Source: CAYQVO01 sp964421085
GTDB taxonomy: Bacteria > Bdellovibrionota_C > UBA2361 > CAYQVO01
Assembly: GCA_964421085.1 (NCBI GenBank)
Contig: CAYQVO010000003.1
Coordinates: 62,001-126,000 of the forward strand
DNA: 64,000 bases
Direction: 5' to 3'
Made by a program: the position numbers and the translations under genes. Shown piece by piece: positions 17,487 through 26,224 of the stretch; position 1 is the stretch's first letter; every line of letters starts with the position of its first letter. Below the pieces are notes generated by a model. That model did no database searches. It worked only from the letters and a program-made list of their open reading frames with translations, and was not told where the DNA came from.

Positions 17487-18142
17487 CAATTCACTTTCAG
17501 CAGTGTCGGATGCATGATTTGCGCTTTGCCGATTGAAAACCGCAATGGCATGCCGCGGTAAGTTCCATCTCTGAACGAAAGGCTTTGTCCCTCAATTGTC
17601 AGACGATCGCCCTCTTTTAGTGCGATGTTCCTCAGCTTTTCCGCTTCCGCTTCGCTCCCTCCGATCAGCGCCACCGCTTTGGAATGCTGATTCAGAAATG
17701 ACGCGGGACACCTGCCCTTTTTCCTGTAGTCATTTTCCATCTTTATATAATCGTCCTCAGCCAGAAAAAAGACAAAAGACGATATAGCGCCTCCTTCAAG
17801 CCGCATTTTCGGCGTGTCTGAATCCAGCACTCTGCCCGATACGCGAATCGGACCCTGTGCGCCGTAGGTAATGCTCGACTTTGAGCTGGAGATGGTTATG
17901 TCATTCCCCGCCACCTGGTAAACGAGAGGCTCTTTGATCCCGAGCCAGTACCAGATCAACACCCCCGCGACAACCATCAATGAGAGCTGTATTGCAGTGC
18001 CGATCGGGACAATCGGTTCCCGGGGTTTCGGCCTGAATATCATTGATTTCCGGTCAATCGGCGCAGGGATTGCCTCCTTCGCGCATGCATCGCAGATTTT
18101 GTCCGGGTTTGGCGTCTGCTGACCGCATCTCCAGCACTGCAT
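17486..18142 (-). CDS. zinc-ribbon membrane protein of unknown function
   Basis: A 218-residue protein that begins with a four-cysteine zinc ribbon (MQCWRCGQQ then ICDACAKE), followed by a basic linker, one membrane helix (about residues 51-69, IQLSLMVVAGVLIWYWLG) and a beta-rich external domain in which several segments resemble OB or tRNA_anti-like modules (IRVSGRVLDSD, LKEGDRLTIEGQSLSF). The ATG at 18142 follows GGAGG with a 7-base spacer; an in-frame start eight codons earlier lacks one. The stop codon touches hairpin copy 1. OB-like content is inference; function unknown. Confidence 0.7.
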   Translation of the reverse strand: MQCWRCGQQTPNPDKICDACAKEAIPAPIDRKSMIFRPKPREPIVPIGTAIQLSLMVVAGVLIWYWLGIKEPLVYQVAGNDITISSSKSSITYGAQGPIRVSGRVLDSDTPKMRLEGGAISSFVFFLAEDDYIKMENDYRKKGRCPASFLNQHSKAVALIGGSEAEAEKLRNIALKEGDRLTIEGQSLSFRDGTYRGMPLRFSIGKAQIMHPTLLKVN

Positions 18143-18210
18143 TCGGGAACCTCCGCGAAGAATCATCGGCGAAGAGCTTTGATTTCTGTAGAATCAGGGC
18201 CGATTTCTCC

Positions 18211-18900
18211 TCACCATTCAGGGCATCTGCTCTGAATCGCTGCATAATTCTCGGGGGTATCAATTTCACGCTGGCGCCTGGCGAGCGTATCGGAAAAATC
18301 CTTAATGAAGTCGTCGAGCGTGCGCTGCATTTCATCGCTTAACTGCGCTTTCGCCTCATCCATGGTTGCCGCCTGAATCGGTGAACTGCCATCGTGAAGC
18401 GCGCCCGGCGCTCCGAGCATCCGCTTCAGATTCTCCAGAAACTGCGCGTGAGCCTCGCGGAGAATTTGAACGTGCTGCTCTTCATGCTCTTTTATTTCCT
18501 TATAGGGGCATGAATCAGGCTGATACTCGACGGGAACAAAAATATCGATCAGGGTGACATCAAACCGTGTCGTCAACTGACGGATCCAGGCACATCCCGG
18601 TTCATTTTCTTCCTTCGCGTCATGAACGAAATCGATATTGAAATGAATTTCGCTCCTGGTTTCGTAACTTGTAAACCCCAGAGTCCTGTCCGCGTTATCG
18701 AACCCTTTTTCTCTCTCCAGTTCGCGGATTTCGTCTGTTCCAAGATCGCGGCGCAGCCTGTATTCCGGAACCTTCCCCTCCACATCCACGACCGGAGGAA
18801 TCTTTTCTGCGGCTGAGATGCCGCAATCCAGGCTGAAGGAGTCCTGCGGCAGAGATATTGATACTGCTGAGAGGAAAAGCGGCAGAAGAGCTTTTTTCAT
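18211..18900 (-). CDS. secreted HExxH putative metalloprotease (DUF922-like)
   Basis: A 229-residue precursor with a signal peptide (MKKALLPLFLSAVSISLPQ) and a mature domain carrying KEIKEHEEQHVQILREA, a textbook HExxH zinc site within a helix, after a beta-rich region with two conserved-looking Cys (PGCAWIRQ and DSCPYKE). Small secreted proteins with this layout are annotated as DUF922-type putative zinc proteases; the substrate is unknown. The C-terminal third is helical (DEAKAQLSDEMQRTLDDF). GGAAGG precedes the ATG by ten bases; the upstream in-frame start is less convincing. It lies 68 bases upstream of the zinc-ribbon gene on the same strand. Confidence 0.68.
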   Translation of the reverse strand: MKKALLPLFLSAVSISLPQDSFSLDCGISAAEKIPPVVDVEGKVPEYRLRRDLGTDEIRELEREKGFDNADRTLGFTSYETRSEIHFNIDFVHDAKEENEPGCAWIRQLTTRFDVTLIDIFVPVEYQPDSCPYKEIKEHEEQHVQILREAHAQFLENLKRMLGAPGALHDGSSPIQAATMDEAKAQLSDEMQRTLDDFIKDFSDTLARRQREIDTPENYAAIQSRCPEW

Positions 18901-19288
18901 TGTGTCACGGCCTTCCCACGGCAATCAGCGTTGCATCCCCCGCCGGTTTTCCCTGCAAGGTGTGCGCCTTGCGCTTTCCGTGTTCGAGAATAATCCTTTC
19001 TCTTTATTGAACACCCCGGGCGCATCCCGTAAGCGTTCGAGCGTAATGAGCCGGATGGATGGCTGACGCCGGGCGGATTCGCCGCTCTATGCGGCTTGCA
19101 GGAACGCAGCATCAGTCAGGCCTCAGCCCGGTCGGGATTGCAGAAGACGGCCCCGAAAACAGCCGCAAGAAAAGTGAAGATGACTGCTTTCCTGCACATA
19201 ACGCCTCCCTCGTGACGAACCTGCTGATATTATCAGAAATCCCCGCGTCTTGCATTTCGTGCTGCGTTCAAGCTAAGCTTGCCCGTAA
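18901..19288. other. 388-base low-coding stretch
   Basis: Between the HExxH gene and the lipoprotein gene there is no full-length frame. It contains one short minus-strand ORF with an excellent ribosome binding site (see 19116-19199) whose frame, after its stop, continues as low-quality sequence for about 70 codons. This could be the remnant of a secreted-protein gene. Nothing else recognisable was seen. Confidence 0.5.
19116..19199 (-). CDS. 27-residue signal-peptide-like ORF, possibly a remnant
   Basis: The minus strand reads GAGGGAGGCGTT before an ATG at 19199, then MCRKAVIFTFLAAVFG followed by AVFCNPDRAEA and a TGA. The basic start, hydrophobic core and final AEA look like a signal peptide cut off just after its cleavage site. 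Either it is the stump of an inactivated secreted protein or a genuine micro-peptide. The strong Shine-Dalgarno argues that it is or recently was translated. Too short for statistical support. Confidence 0.4.
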   Translation of the reverse strand: MCRKAVIFTFLAAVFGAVFCNPDRAEA

Positions 19289-19786
19289 ATGTCCTCTTTC
19301 AAGCCACTTATCCCGCTGACTCTTGCCGTTCTCCTTTGTTCATGCGCCGGATTGTCTCCTCCACGAGAGGCAGGCGAAGCACAGGAAACGCAGGCCGGCG
19401 CAGAGAGTCCGGAGGCGGGTCCTCCTTACCGGGTGCCCGTTCGGGATCTCGAAAGGGAAAACGCCGGCAATATAGAGATCATCTGGCAGGCGCCCGGCGG
19501 CCAGCCGCAGGCATTCGTTATTCGTTACGGAACCAGTCCGGCCGCACTTACGGAAGAAAAACGGGTTGAGACAGCCGAAATCGAGAAGACTCTCGATCGC
19601 GACTTCGGACTGGTATACAGATACGTTCTCAAGGACGTTTCACCAGGGCGTGATATTTACGTATCCATATCGTCGATTGACGGCGGCGCAGTTTCCGAAC
19701 CGAGTTCGGTGTTCCAGGTAAAAGCCGAAGAGACAGCGCCAGGCGCGGAGTCTCCGAAAAACACGCAAGAACTTCCCTCTCTTTGA
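19289..19786 (+). CDS. lipoprotein with a fibronectin type III-like domain
   Basis: A 165-residue precursor with a lipoprotein signal (LTLAVLLCSCAG; modified Cys probably the second of LCSC), a Pro/Glu/Ala-rich linker and a single beta-sandwich domain (about 60-145) with FN3 character: IEIIWQAPGG, FVIRYGTS, RYVLKDVSPGRDIYVSISSIDG and VSEPSSVFQV. Such lipoproteins sit in the periplasm or outer membrane and bind partners; no enzyme activity is suggested. The ribosome binding site is weak. It stands between the degenerate stretch and the sigma factor gene. Confidence 0.68.
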   Translation: MSSFKPLIPLTLAVLLCSCAGLSPPREAGEAQETQAGAESPEAGPPYRVPVRDLERENAGNIEIIWQAPGGQPQAFVIRYGTSPAALTEEKRVETAEIEKTLDRDFGLVYRYVLKDVSPGRDIYVSISSIDGGAVSEPSSVFQVKAEETAPGAESPKNTQELPSL

Positions 19787-19932
19787 GGCAGCCGGCCGCG
19801 CTGCATTTTTTTTGCTCAGAATCATTAAGCGCAAGCCTTGCGCGCCGACATTAAATACATGCGCTGAGTTGAGCCACCCCCGAATCAAAAAGCGAGATTC
19901 AGCGAATTTCTGTACGCGAGGTTGTAAACGCC

Positions 19933-20565
19933 ATGATGAAGTCCCGGCATCAATCCCCCGGAAAAAAAATCGATGAGATACAGAAGGAAGATCTGATCAG
20001 GCAGTATCTTCCTCTTGTGCGCAGGACCATGAAACGGATCACAAAAGGAACGAAACCTGGCGTTGAATCCGTGGAACTGTTCGAGAACGGAGTGCTTGCT
20101 CTTGTAGAAGCGTTGAGAACATACCGGTATGAAGACTCGATGCCGTTCTCCGAGTATGCCGAGAAGTTCATCGGCGAAGCGATGATGGAGTCGCTGCGCA
20201 GGAATGCACAGCCCCGGAGACCGGTAGAGATTCTGCCGTTCACTCAACTCGAAGACGATGGTGACTGGATGGACGGGATGGAAGTTGAGCAGCCCACCCC
20301 GCCTTCAGGAAAAGCGGCCGATGTGATAGCATCAGATGGAAGCGATCCTCTCACTGTACTGCTCAATGACGAGAGTTCAAGGCTGATCAAAATCGCCCTC
20401 AACCGTCTTCCCCACGCAGAGCGCGAAGTTCTCCAGATGACTTTCTACGACAACCTATCGCCTTCCCAGATGGCGAAGAGAATGGGTATCAGCGCTGAAG
20501 AAGTCTCAGCGCTCAGAAACTCAGGTCTGCGCCGGTTGCGGAAGAGGTTGTTGATGCATCATTGA
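19933..20565 (+). CDS. RNA polymerase sigma factor, sigma-70 family (FliA/SigB-like)
   Basis: A 210-residue sigma factor. Region 2 is seen in RQYLPLVRRTMKRITKG and VESVELFENGVLALVEAL, continuing with YRYEDSMPFSEYAEKFI, the equivalent of the core-binding and -10 recognising helices. Region 4 is LPHAEREVLQMTFYDNLSPS plus QMAKRMGISAEEVSALRNSG, a helix-turn-helix for the -35 element. A region 3 is short or missing; an acidic linker (EDDGDWMDGMEVEQ) takes its place. The size and missing region 1 fit an alternative rather than the housekeeping sigma. No anti-sigma gene is adjacent. Regulon unknown. Confidence 0.82.
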   Translation: MMKSRHQSPGKKIDEIQKEDLIRQYLPLVRRTMKRITKGTKPGVESVELFENGVLALVEALRTYRYEDSMPFSEYAEKFIGEAMMESLRRNAQPRRPVEILPFTQLEDDGDWMDGMEVEQPTPPSGKAADVIASDGSDPLTVLLNDESSRLIKIALNRLPHAEREVLQMTFYDNLSPSQMAKRMGISAEEVSALRNSGLRRLRKRLLMHH

Positions 20566-20694
20566 TGCAGGCGCATTCCACCGTCATACCACTTTATTTT
20601 GAGAATTTTTCATAACTTAGCGTTCGCTTCGAACCCTTAACGCCCTGCCGTTAACCCCGTGCAATAACCGGGTAGAGCAGGTTAAGATTTCCTC

Positions 20695-21831
20695 ATGAAT
20701 CAGCAGGAAGTTGAAGCAAGAGCATCTCTCATTGCCGCAGACAGGATTGTGTTCAAGTTCGGGAGCCGTGTCCTTGTAAACAGGAGCGGACGTCCCGATG
20801 TGAGAAGCATAAAAAGCATAGTCAGAGAACTTGCGAAGGTTCGCAGAGAGGGAAGAGAAATCGTGATGGTCACTTCGGGGGCGATTGCTTCAGGCGTTGA
20901 AAGTCTCGGTCTTCCGAAACGTCCATCGGATATCTCCGGACTGCAGATGGCCGCTGCGGTCGGGCAGGTCCGTCTAATAAGCCGCTATGAAGAACTTTTC
21001 GCGCATGAGGGGATGAAAATAGCGCAGGTCCTTCTCACGCACGATGATCTTCGAAACCGCTCCCGCCATCTCAATGCCCGCAACACAATGCTGCGCCTTC
21101 TGAAGGAAGGAGTAATTCCCATAGTGAATGAAAATGATGTCGTAGCGTCTGACGAGATCAAATTCGGGGATAACGACGTTCTCGCATCGCTCGTGTCGAT
21201 CTTAATCGATGCCGATCTGCTGGTCCTTCTCTCCTCCACCGATGGTCTGCGGGAGGCCGCGCCGGGTGGCCGGACTAAAAGAGTGTCTTTTCTTCCTGAC
21301 ATTACAGAGGAGACCCTGGCCCTCGCGAACAGCAAAACAACCGAGTTTTCTTCAGGCGGCATGCTCAGCAAACTGCAGAGCGCCCGGACTTTCGCGAAAA
21401 CCGGAGGTACAATTGTCATTGCTGACGGCCGGCAGCCCGGAGTAATTCCAGGGGTGTTAAAGGGTGCGGATACCGGCACACTCATACGAGGCGGGAAAAA
21501 GAGCCTCAAAAACAGAAAAGAATGGATCGCCTTTTTCAGCAGGCCCGGAGCTTCCATCATTGTCGACGCCGGCGCTGAACAGGCGATCCGGCACCGTGGA
21601 AAAAGCCTGCTTCCAATCGGAATTCGCGAGGTCGAAGGCACTTTTGACAAGGGATCAATCGTGAATATACGGAATGAACAGAAAAAGATAATAGCCCGGG
21701 GCCTCGTCTCTTTTTCAAGCGATGAGGTGAGGCGCGTGAAAGGGAAGAAGACTTCTGAAATGCTCTCCATTCTCGGGCCTCTTGAAGACCGGGAGATCGT
21801 GCACCGGGATAATCTTGTCCTTATCGGGTAA
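20695..21831 (+). CDS. proB: glutamate 5-kinase with PUA domain
   Basis: A 378-residue enzyme that phosphorylates glutamate to start proline synthesis. The amino-acid kinase domain (to about 265) has VFKFGSRVLVNRSG, MVTSGAIASGVESLG, LNARNTMLRLLKEGVIPIVN and ENDVVASDEIKFGDNDVLAS; the C-terminal PUA domain begins near KEWIAFF (about 280-375). Length fits the E. coli enzyme. It lies 5 bases upstream of proA, so the two form a proBA operon. The ribosome binding site is weak. Proline feedback control is known for this family but cannot be read here. Confidence 0.96.
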   Translation: MNQQEVEARASLIAADRIVFKFGSRVLVNRSGRPDVRSIKSIVRELAKVRREGREIVMVTSGAIASGVESLGLPKRPSDISGLQMAAAVGQVRLISRYEELFAHEGMKIAQVLLTHDDLRNRSRHLNARNTMLRLLKEGVIPIVNENDVVASDEIKFGDNDVLASLVSILIDADLLVLLSSTDGLREAAPGGRTKRVSFLPDITEETLALANSKTTEFSSGGMLSKLQSARTFAKTGGTIVIADGRQPGVIPGVLKGADTGTLIRGGKKSLKNRKEWIAFFSRPGASIIVDAGAEQAIRHRGKSLLPIGIREVEGTFDKGSIVNIRNEQKKIIARGLVSFSSDEVRRVKGKKTSEMLSILGPLEDREIVHRDNLVLIG

Positions 21832-21836
21832 AGAAA

Positions 21837-23087
21837 ATGAGTCAGACTGTCCGCACACTGGGAAAACAGGCAAAGGCTGCGTCGCGCATGCTGGAGCGTA
21901 TTACCGCCATACGGAAGAACGAAATTCTCGAGGCAATGGCGTCGGAAATTACTGCGCAGCAGGCGGCAATAATGGAAGCAAATACCCGCGACGTTCGTCA
22001 GGCGGAAGAAAAAGGAACCTCCGCGGCGATGATTGACCGCCTCCGCCTCACTCCCGACAGCGTCGGAGGAATAGTCGATGCTGTTCGAACTCTTGTTGCG
22101 CTCCCCGAGCCTCTGGGCCGGACGATATCCGAGACAACGAGACCAAACGGACTCATTATCCGGAAAGTGCGTGTTCCTGTCGGTGTCATTGGAATAATTT
22201 ATGAGTCGCGTCCCAATGTCACGGTCGATGCCGCCGCACTGTGCATAAAAACCTCAAACGCCGTGATCTTGCGGGGCGGATCGGAATCGCTTCAGTCGAA
22301 TGTCGCTCTTGTGAAGGCGCTCACAGATGGAGGGAAGAAGGCAGGACTTCCGGAAAATGCCGTGCAGCTCGTCGCTACAACGGATCGCGATGCTGTGCGG
22401 GAACTCGTTCAACTGGAAGGCCTCGTGGACCTGATAATTCCAAGGGGCGGAGAAAGCCTCGTACGCGCGGTGACGGAAATGGCAAGAGTTCCTGTGATAA
22501 AACATTACAAGGGTGTCTGCCATATTTATGTGGACAAGTCGGCCAGTCTGGATATGGCGGTGAAACTGACGATGAACGCGAAATGTCAGAGGCCCGGGGT
22601 GTGCAATTCGATCGAAAAGCTTCTCGTGCACAGGGATATAGCGCCTTTGTTTCTGCCTAAGGTCTGCGATGAACTGATTTCGAAGAAAGTCGATCTGCGT
22701 GGAGACGATGAAGCAAGGGCGATAGTTCCGAGTATAAAGCCGGCGGTAGAAAGTGACTGGCATGAGGAATACCTGGATCTTGTCCTTGCCGTAAAGGTCG
22801 TCGGAGATACCGGGGAGGCCATCGACTGGATAAATTCTTTTGGTTCGCACCATTCCGATGCCATCGTGGCCGAAGACAGGACGCAGGCAGACGACTTTCT
22901 CGCGGGTGTCGATTCAGCCTGTGTTTATGTCAATGCGTCCACGCGTTTTACCGACGGCGGCGAATTCGGAATGGGCGCCGAGATGGGGATAAGCACCGAC
23001 AAGATAGGCGTCCGCGGCCCGATGGGCCTCGAAGAATTAACGACGTACAAGTATCTTGTATTCGGGAAGGGCCAGGTGCGGGTGTGA
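21837..23087 (+). CDS. proA: glutamate-5-semialdehyde dehydrogenase
   Basis: A 416-residue gamma-glutamyl phosphate reductase, the second step of proline synthesis, using NADPH. Recognisable segments are VPVGVIGIIYESRPNVTVDA, the nucleotide-binding and fold core, NAVILRGGSE, and the catalytic cysteine in MNAKCQRPGVCNSIE. The C-terminal GGEFGMGAEMGISTDKIGVR and LEELTTYKYLVFGKGQVR are highly characteristic. It follows proB by 5 bases and completes the operon. Confidence 0.97.
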   Translation: MSQTVRTLGKQAKAASRMLERITAIRKNEILEAMASEITAQQAAIMEANTRDVRQAEEKGTSAAMIDRLRLTPDSVGGIVDAVRTLVALPEPLGRTISETTRPNGLIIRKVRVPVGVIGIIYESRPNVTVDAAALCIKTSNAVILRGGSESLQSNVALVKALTDGGKKAGLPENAVQLVATTDRDAVRELVQLEGLVDLIIPRGGESLVRAVTEMARVPVIKHYKGVCHIYVDKSASLDMAVKLTMNAKCQRPGVCNSIEKLLVHRDIAPLFLPKVCDELISKKVDLRGDDEARAIVPSIKPAVESDWHEEYLDLVLAVKVVGDTGEAIDWINSFGSHHSDAIVAEDRTQADDFLAGVDSACVYVNASTRFTDGGEFGMGAEMGISTDKIGVRGPMGLEELTTYKYLVFGKGQVRV

Positions 23088-23209
23088 GCCGTGCGATGCG
23101 TCAACCTGGCTGCGAAGTCGAATAGTGAATTTCGAGCTTGACCTGTGCCCTTTTGAAGGATATTGCAGAGTCTCTGTTACGGAAAACCGGTCAATCACTG
23201 GAGAGGAAA

Positions 23210-24364
23210 ATGGCGAACGAAGAGTACACCGAAGTGACATCGACATCGTGGTTCAGCCGCATTTCGAATTCGCTCAAGGGTATTATCATTGGAAGCGCGC
23301 TCATTCTTGCAGCCATCGTCCTGCTTTTCTGGAATGAGGGGCGGGCTGTCAGGCGTTATCAGACGCTGAAGGAAGGCGCCGGCGCCGTTATTTCCGTAAA
23401 GTCCGACGCCGTTGATCCTTCGAACGAAGGAAGACTCGTCCACATGGAGGGCGCGGCGACCACAATTGAAACGCTCACCGATTCCGATTTTGGCGTTTCA
23501 GAGAACGCCATTAAGCTCAGCCGGTCGGTTGAGATGTACCAGTGGGAACAGGAAGAGAAAAGCGAGACAAGAAAAAAACTGGGGGGCGGCGAAGAGACAA
23601 AGACAACCTACTCATACAAAAAAGTATGGTCGAGAGATCTCATCGATTCATCCAGTTTCAAAATCCCGGAAGGACACGAAAATCCCGGCGCATTGCCGTA
23701 CAAAAGCGCCGTATTTACTGCGAAGAACGTGACGCTGGGAGCGTTTACTCTCTCTCCCGCAATCATAGATCAGATCGGGACCTTCGATCCTCTCCCGATC
23801 GCCGGCGGCGAAGACGCGGAAGAGGGAAAGCCAGAACCCTTTCAGGGGGGATACTATATCGGAAAAGATCCCGCGCATCCCGGGATTGGAGACGCGAAAA
23901 TCACTTTCTCCGTCGTCAGGCCGCAGGAAATTTCCGTAATCAGCGGGCAGCGCGGGAATACTCTCGAACCTTATCAGTTTGAGTCCGGCGAGGTGATTGA
24001 GCTCGTACAGAGCGGGAAACACTCTGCAAAGGCGATGTTCAAGGAGGCTCAGAGCGCCAACAAACTGCTGACCTGGATCTTGAGGCTCGCCGGATTCGTC
24101 GTGATGCTTGCGGGGTTCATCATGATCTTCAGGATAATCTCGGTTGTTGGAGACATTGTGCCGTTCGTCGGGGATCTTCTTTCTGTCGGAACAGGCCTCC
24201 TATCGCTCCTTCTCTCGATTGTCGTTTCTCTCGTGACCATCGGGATTGCATGGCTTTTCCACCGCCCTCTGCTGGGAATACTGCTGGTTGTCGCCGCCGG
24301 CGGCGGGGTCTGGCTGATCAGGCGGAAGATGAAAAAGGGAGCTGCGCCGGCAGTCGCTGCCTGA
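23210..24364 (+). CDS. TMEM43-family membrane protein
   Basis: A 384-residue protein with an N-terminal helix (about 18-40, GIIIGSALILAAIVLLFWNEG) followed at once by RAVRRYQTLKEGAGAVISV, a large extramembrane domain with the charged segment EKSETRKKLGGG, and three more helices near the C-terminus (LAGFVVMLAGFIMIFRIISV onward). This matches the TMEM43/LUMA family, found across bacteria and eukaryotes with uncertain role. The ATG at 23210 has GGAGAGG in front; the frame is open 24 codons further up but without similar quality. It follows proBA by 122 bases and may be transcribed separately. Confidence 0.82.
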   Translation: MANEEYTEVTSTSWFSRISNSLKGIIIGSALILAAIVLLFWNEGRAVRRYQTLKEGAGAVISVKSDAVDPSNEGRLVHMEGAATTIETLTDSDFGVSENAIKLSRSVEMYQWEQEEKSETRKKLGGGEETKTTYSYKKVWSRDLIDSSSFKIPEGHENPGALPYKSAVFTAKNVTLGAFTLSPAIIDQIGTFDPLPIAGGEDAEEGKPEPFQGGYYIGKDPAHPGIGDAKITFSVVRPQEISVISGQRGNTLEPYQFESGEVIELVQSGKHSAKAMFKEAQSANKLLTWILRLAGFVVMLAGFIMIFRIISVVGDIVPFVGDLLSVGTGLLSLLLSIVVSLVTIGIAWLFHRPLLGILLVVAAGGGVWLIRRKMKKGAAPAVAA

Positions 24365-24388
24365 CGGCAGGGCTTTTTATCCCCGGCA

Positions 24389-26224
24389 TTATTCCGCGGA
24401 CCGCTCTATCCCGAGAACTTCCAGCTCTATTACCGGTTTCCCGAGAGACTTGCGGGCGCCGAGCCGGGCAAAAAGAGAGAGAGGTCCGCCTGCTTCGAGA
24501 CCGGCCGCGATTTCGGGGTCCGAAACGAGAACACGGAAATCAGCCGTTTCGTCCTTCAAATCCACTTCCCAGAATCTCGCCTCACTGTACCTTTGCGGCC
24601 TCTCGCTGACACTCAATATCCTGCACTCATCGACGATCAACAGAGGATGCTCATTGCCCTTTCCGAAAGGCCGGAGCAGACATACCTCCTCCGGGCGAAG
24701 AGTGCGAAGTTCATCCATGGAAACCCTGAGATCAATCTGAAGAGGCTCGGGCGAATAATTCTCGCGCTTTTCCCGGCATGCTCTCCGGTACATATCCCGG
24801 AACGCCGCGAGGTTTTCACGACTGACCTTGCAGCCCGCCGCCGCTTCATGGCCTCCGTATCGCGAAAGCGCGGATGAAGCTTCCTTCAGAATATCCAGAG
24901 CGCTTACCCCGGGAATAGACCGTGAGGAACCGACAAACTCGCCCTTCTCATCCTCAACAAGCACAAGCACTGGAACATTAAAATTCTCCGAAAGGAGAGA
25001 CGCCAGCCTCCCCATTATGCCGATGCACGAGAGTCTCTTCTCCGTATCAGGAACATTATCATGATCGAAAATGACAGGATCGAAATCCCCCGGGCTCCCG
25101 TGTTGAAGCGCAATAGAGAGAACTTCTCTCTCCAGATTTTTTCTGCGATCATTGATGCCTGTGAGCTTCCGGGCCAGACTCGCCGCCGTTGCCGTGTCGT
25201 CCGTGGTCAAAAGCCTGTACGCGTCCATCGGGTCTTCCATTCTTCCTGCCGCATTTATCCTCGGACCCACTTCAAAGCCGATATGATATGGGGTGACGTC
25301 GTACCTGCCGGGCTTGAACAGGCTCAGAGAGTTCTTAACGACCTCTCGAAGGACCGGGTCGGCAGGATCGGAAAGAGCTTCAAGCCCCAGTGCCGCTATA
25401 GTTCGATTCGGTCCCGTAAGCGGCATTACATCGCAGATTGTTCCAATAGCCGCAAGGCTCACAAGAGAATCAAAAGAAACATCCAGGCCTTTTTTCTCCG
25501 CTGCCGCGATGCAGAGAAGAAGCGCCTCTCCTGATGCGCACAATGCATGACCATCAAACTCTTCAGGAGTCAGGCGCCAGTTAATAACGGGATCATCCCC
25601 GGAAAAAGCGGCCGGGGCGTGATGATGATCAACAACAAGCAGTTCGAGCCCGCCTTTCCGCGCTGTCTCAGCGAGCTCCTCGCTCAGGCTTCCGAGATCG
25701 AGAACGACGCCGTAATCGCACCCTGCTTCGACTGCGTCGTTAATCATCCTCTCGTTGATGCCGTAGCCTTCGAAAATCCGGTGAGGAATAAGAGGAACGA
25801 CTTCAACACCGGCTGCCCGCGCCAGTTTCGCAATCTGAGCTGCGGAGGTTATTCCGTCGGCGTCATAGTCGGCAAGAACCGCCATTGGCCCTCCGCTTTC
25901 AAGAGCCTTTACGACAAAGTCGGCGCCCCGCTGCACGGAATGCCGCGAGGCCATCTCCGCAAGGTGAGATTTACGAGGCTTTATGAAGTTTCCAAAAGAG
26001 CCTTGATCGTCAAAACGAAATCCTCTCTGGGCAAGAAGGTGTGAAAGTACCGGCGAATAGCCTCTCCCTTGAAAACCCGCCGCCTCCTCGAGTTTCGGGG
26101 CCCTGACAGAGATCGGTCTTTCGCCCGCAAGCGGATTTCTGCGGCGCCTTAAGAAAGCGGATGCCAGTTCCCCTGCCTGCGGATCTTCACGACCGGTAAT
26201 TCTTTCCGAATTAAACTCTGTCAT
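24389..26224 (-). CDS. recJ: single-stranded-DNA-specific exonuclease RecJ
   Basis: A 611-residue 5'-3' exonuclease. The DHH-family metal motifs are in order: DYDADGITS (residues 119-127), VVLDLGSLSEE, VVDHHHAP (DHH 199-201) and IGTICDVMPLTGPNR; then DHHA1 with INAAGRMEDPMDAYRLL and YGGHEAAAGCKV, and a C-terminal OB-like domain. RecJ acts in RecFOR recombination and mismatch repair. The start overlaps the end of the helicase gene by 14 bases and the whole run exonuclease-helicase-RecJ is on one strand, suggesting a three-gene operon. All catalytic residues are present, so it is probably active and may be the cell's ordinary RecJ. Confidence 0.95.
   Translation of the reverse strand: MTEFNSERITGREDPQAGELASAFLRRRRNPLAGERPISVRAPKLEEAAGFQGRGYSPVLSHLLAQRGFRFDDQGSFGNFIKPRKSHLAEMASRHSVQRGADFVVKALESGGPMAVLADYDADGITSAAQIAKLARAAGVEVVPLIPHRIFEGYGINERMINDAVEAGCDYGVVLDLGSLSEELAETARKGGLELLVVDHHHAPAAFSGDDPVINWRLTPEEFDGHALCASGEALLLCIAAAEKKGLDVSFDSLVSLAAIGTICDVMPLTGPNRTIAALGLEALSDPADPVLREVVKNSLSLFKPGRYDVTPYHIGFEVGPRINAAGRMEDPMDAYRLLTTDDTATAASLARKLTGINDRRKNLEREVLSIALQHGSPGDFDPVIFDHDNVPDTEKRLSCIGIMGRLASLLSENFNVPVLVLVEDEKGEFVGSSRSIPGVSALDILKEASSALSRYGGHEAAAGCKVSRENLAAFRDMYRRACREKRENYSPEPLQIDLRVSMDELRTLRPEEVCLLRPFGKGNEHPLLIVDECRILSVSERPQRYSEARFWEVDLKDETADFRVLVSDPEIAAGLEAGGPLSLFARLGARKSLGKPVIELEVLGIERSAE

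Noticed and set aside
20985..21770. 261-codon minus-strand frame
   Set aside because: It is the shadow of proB, which is unambiguous.
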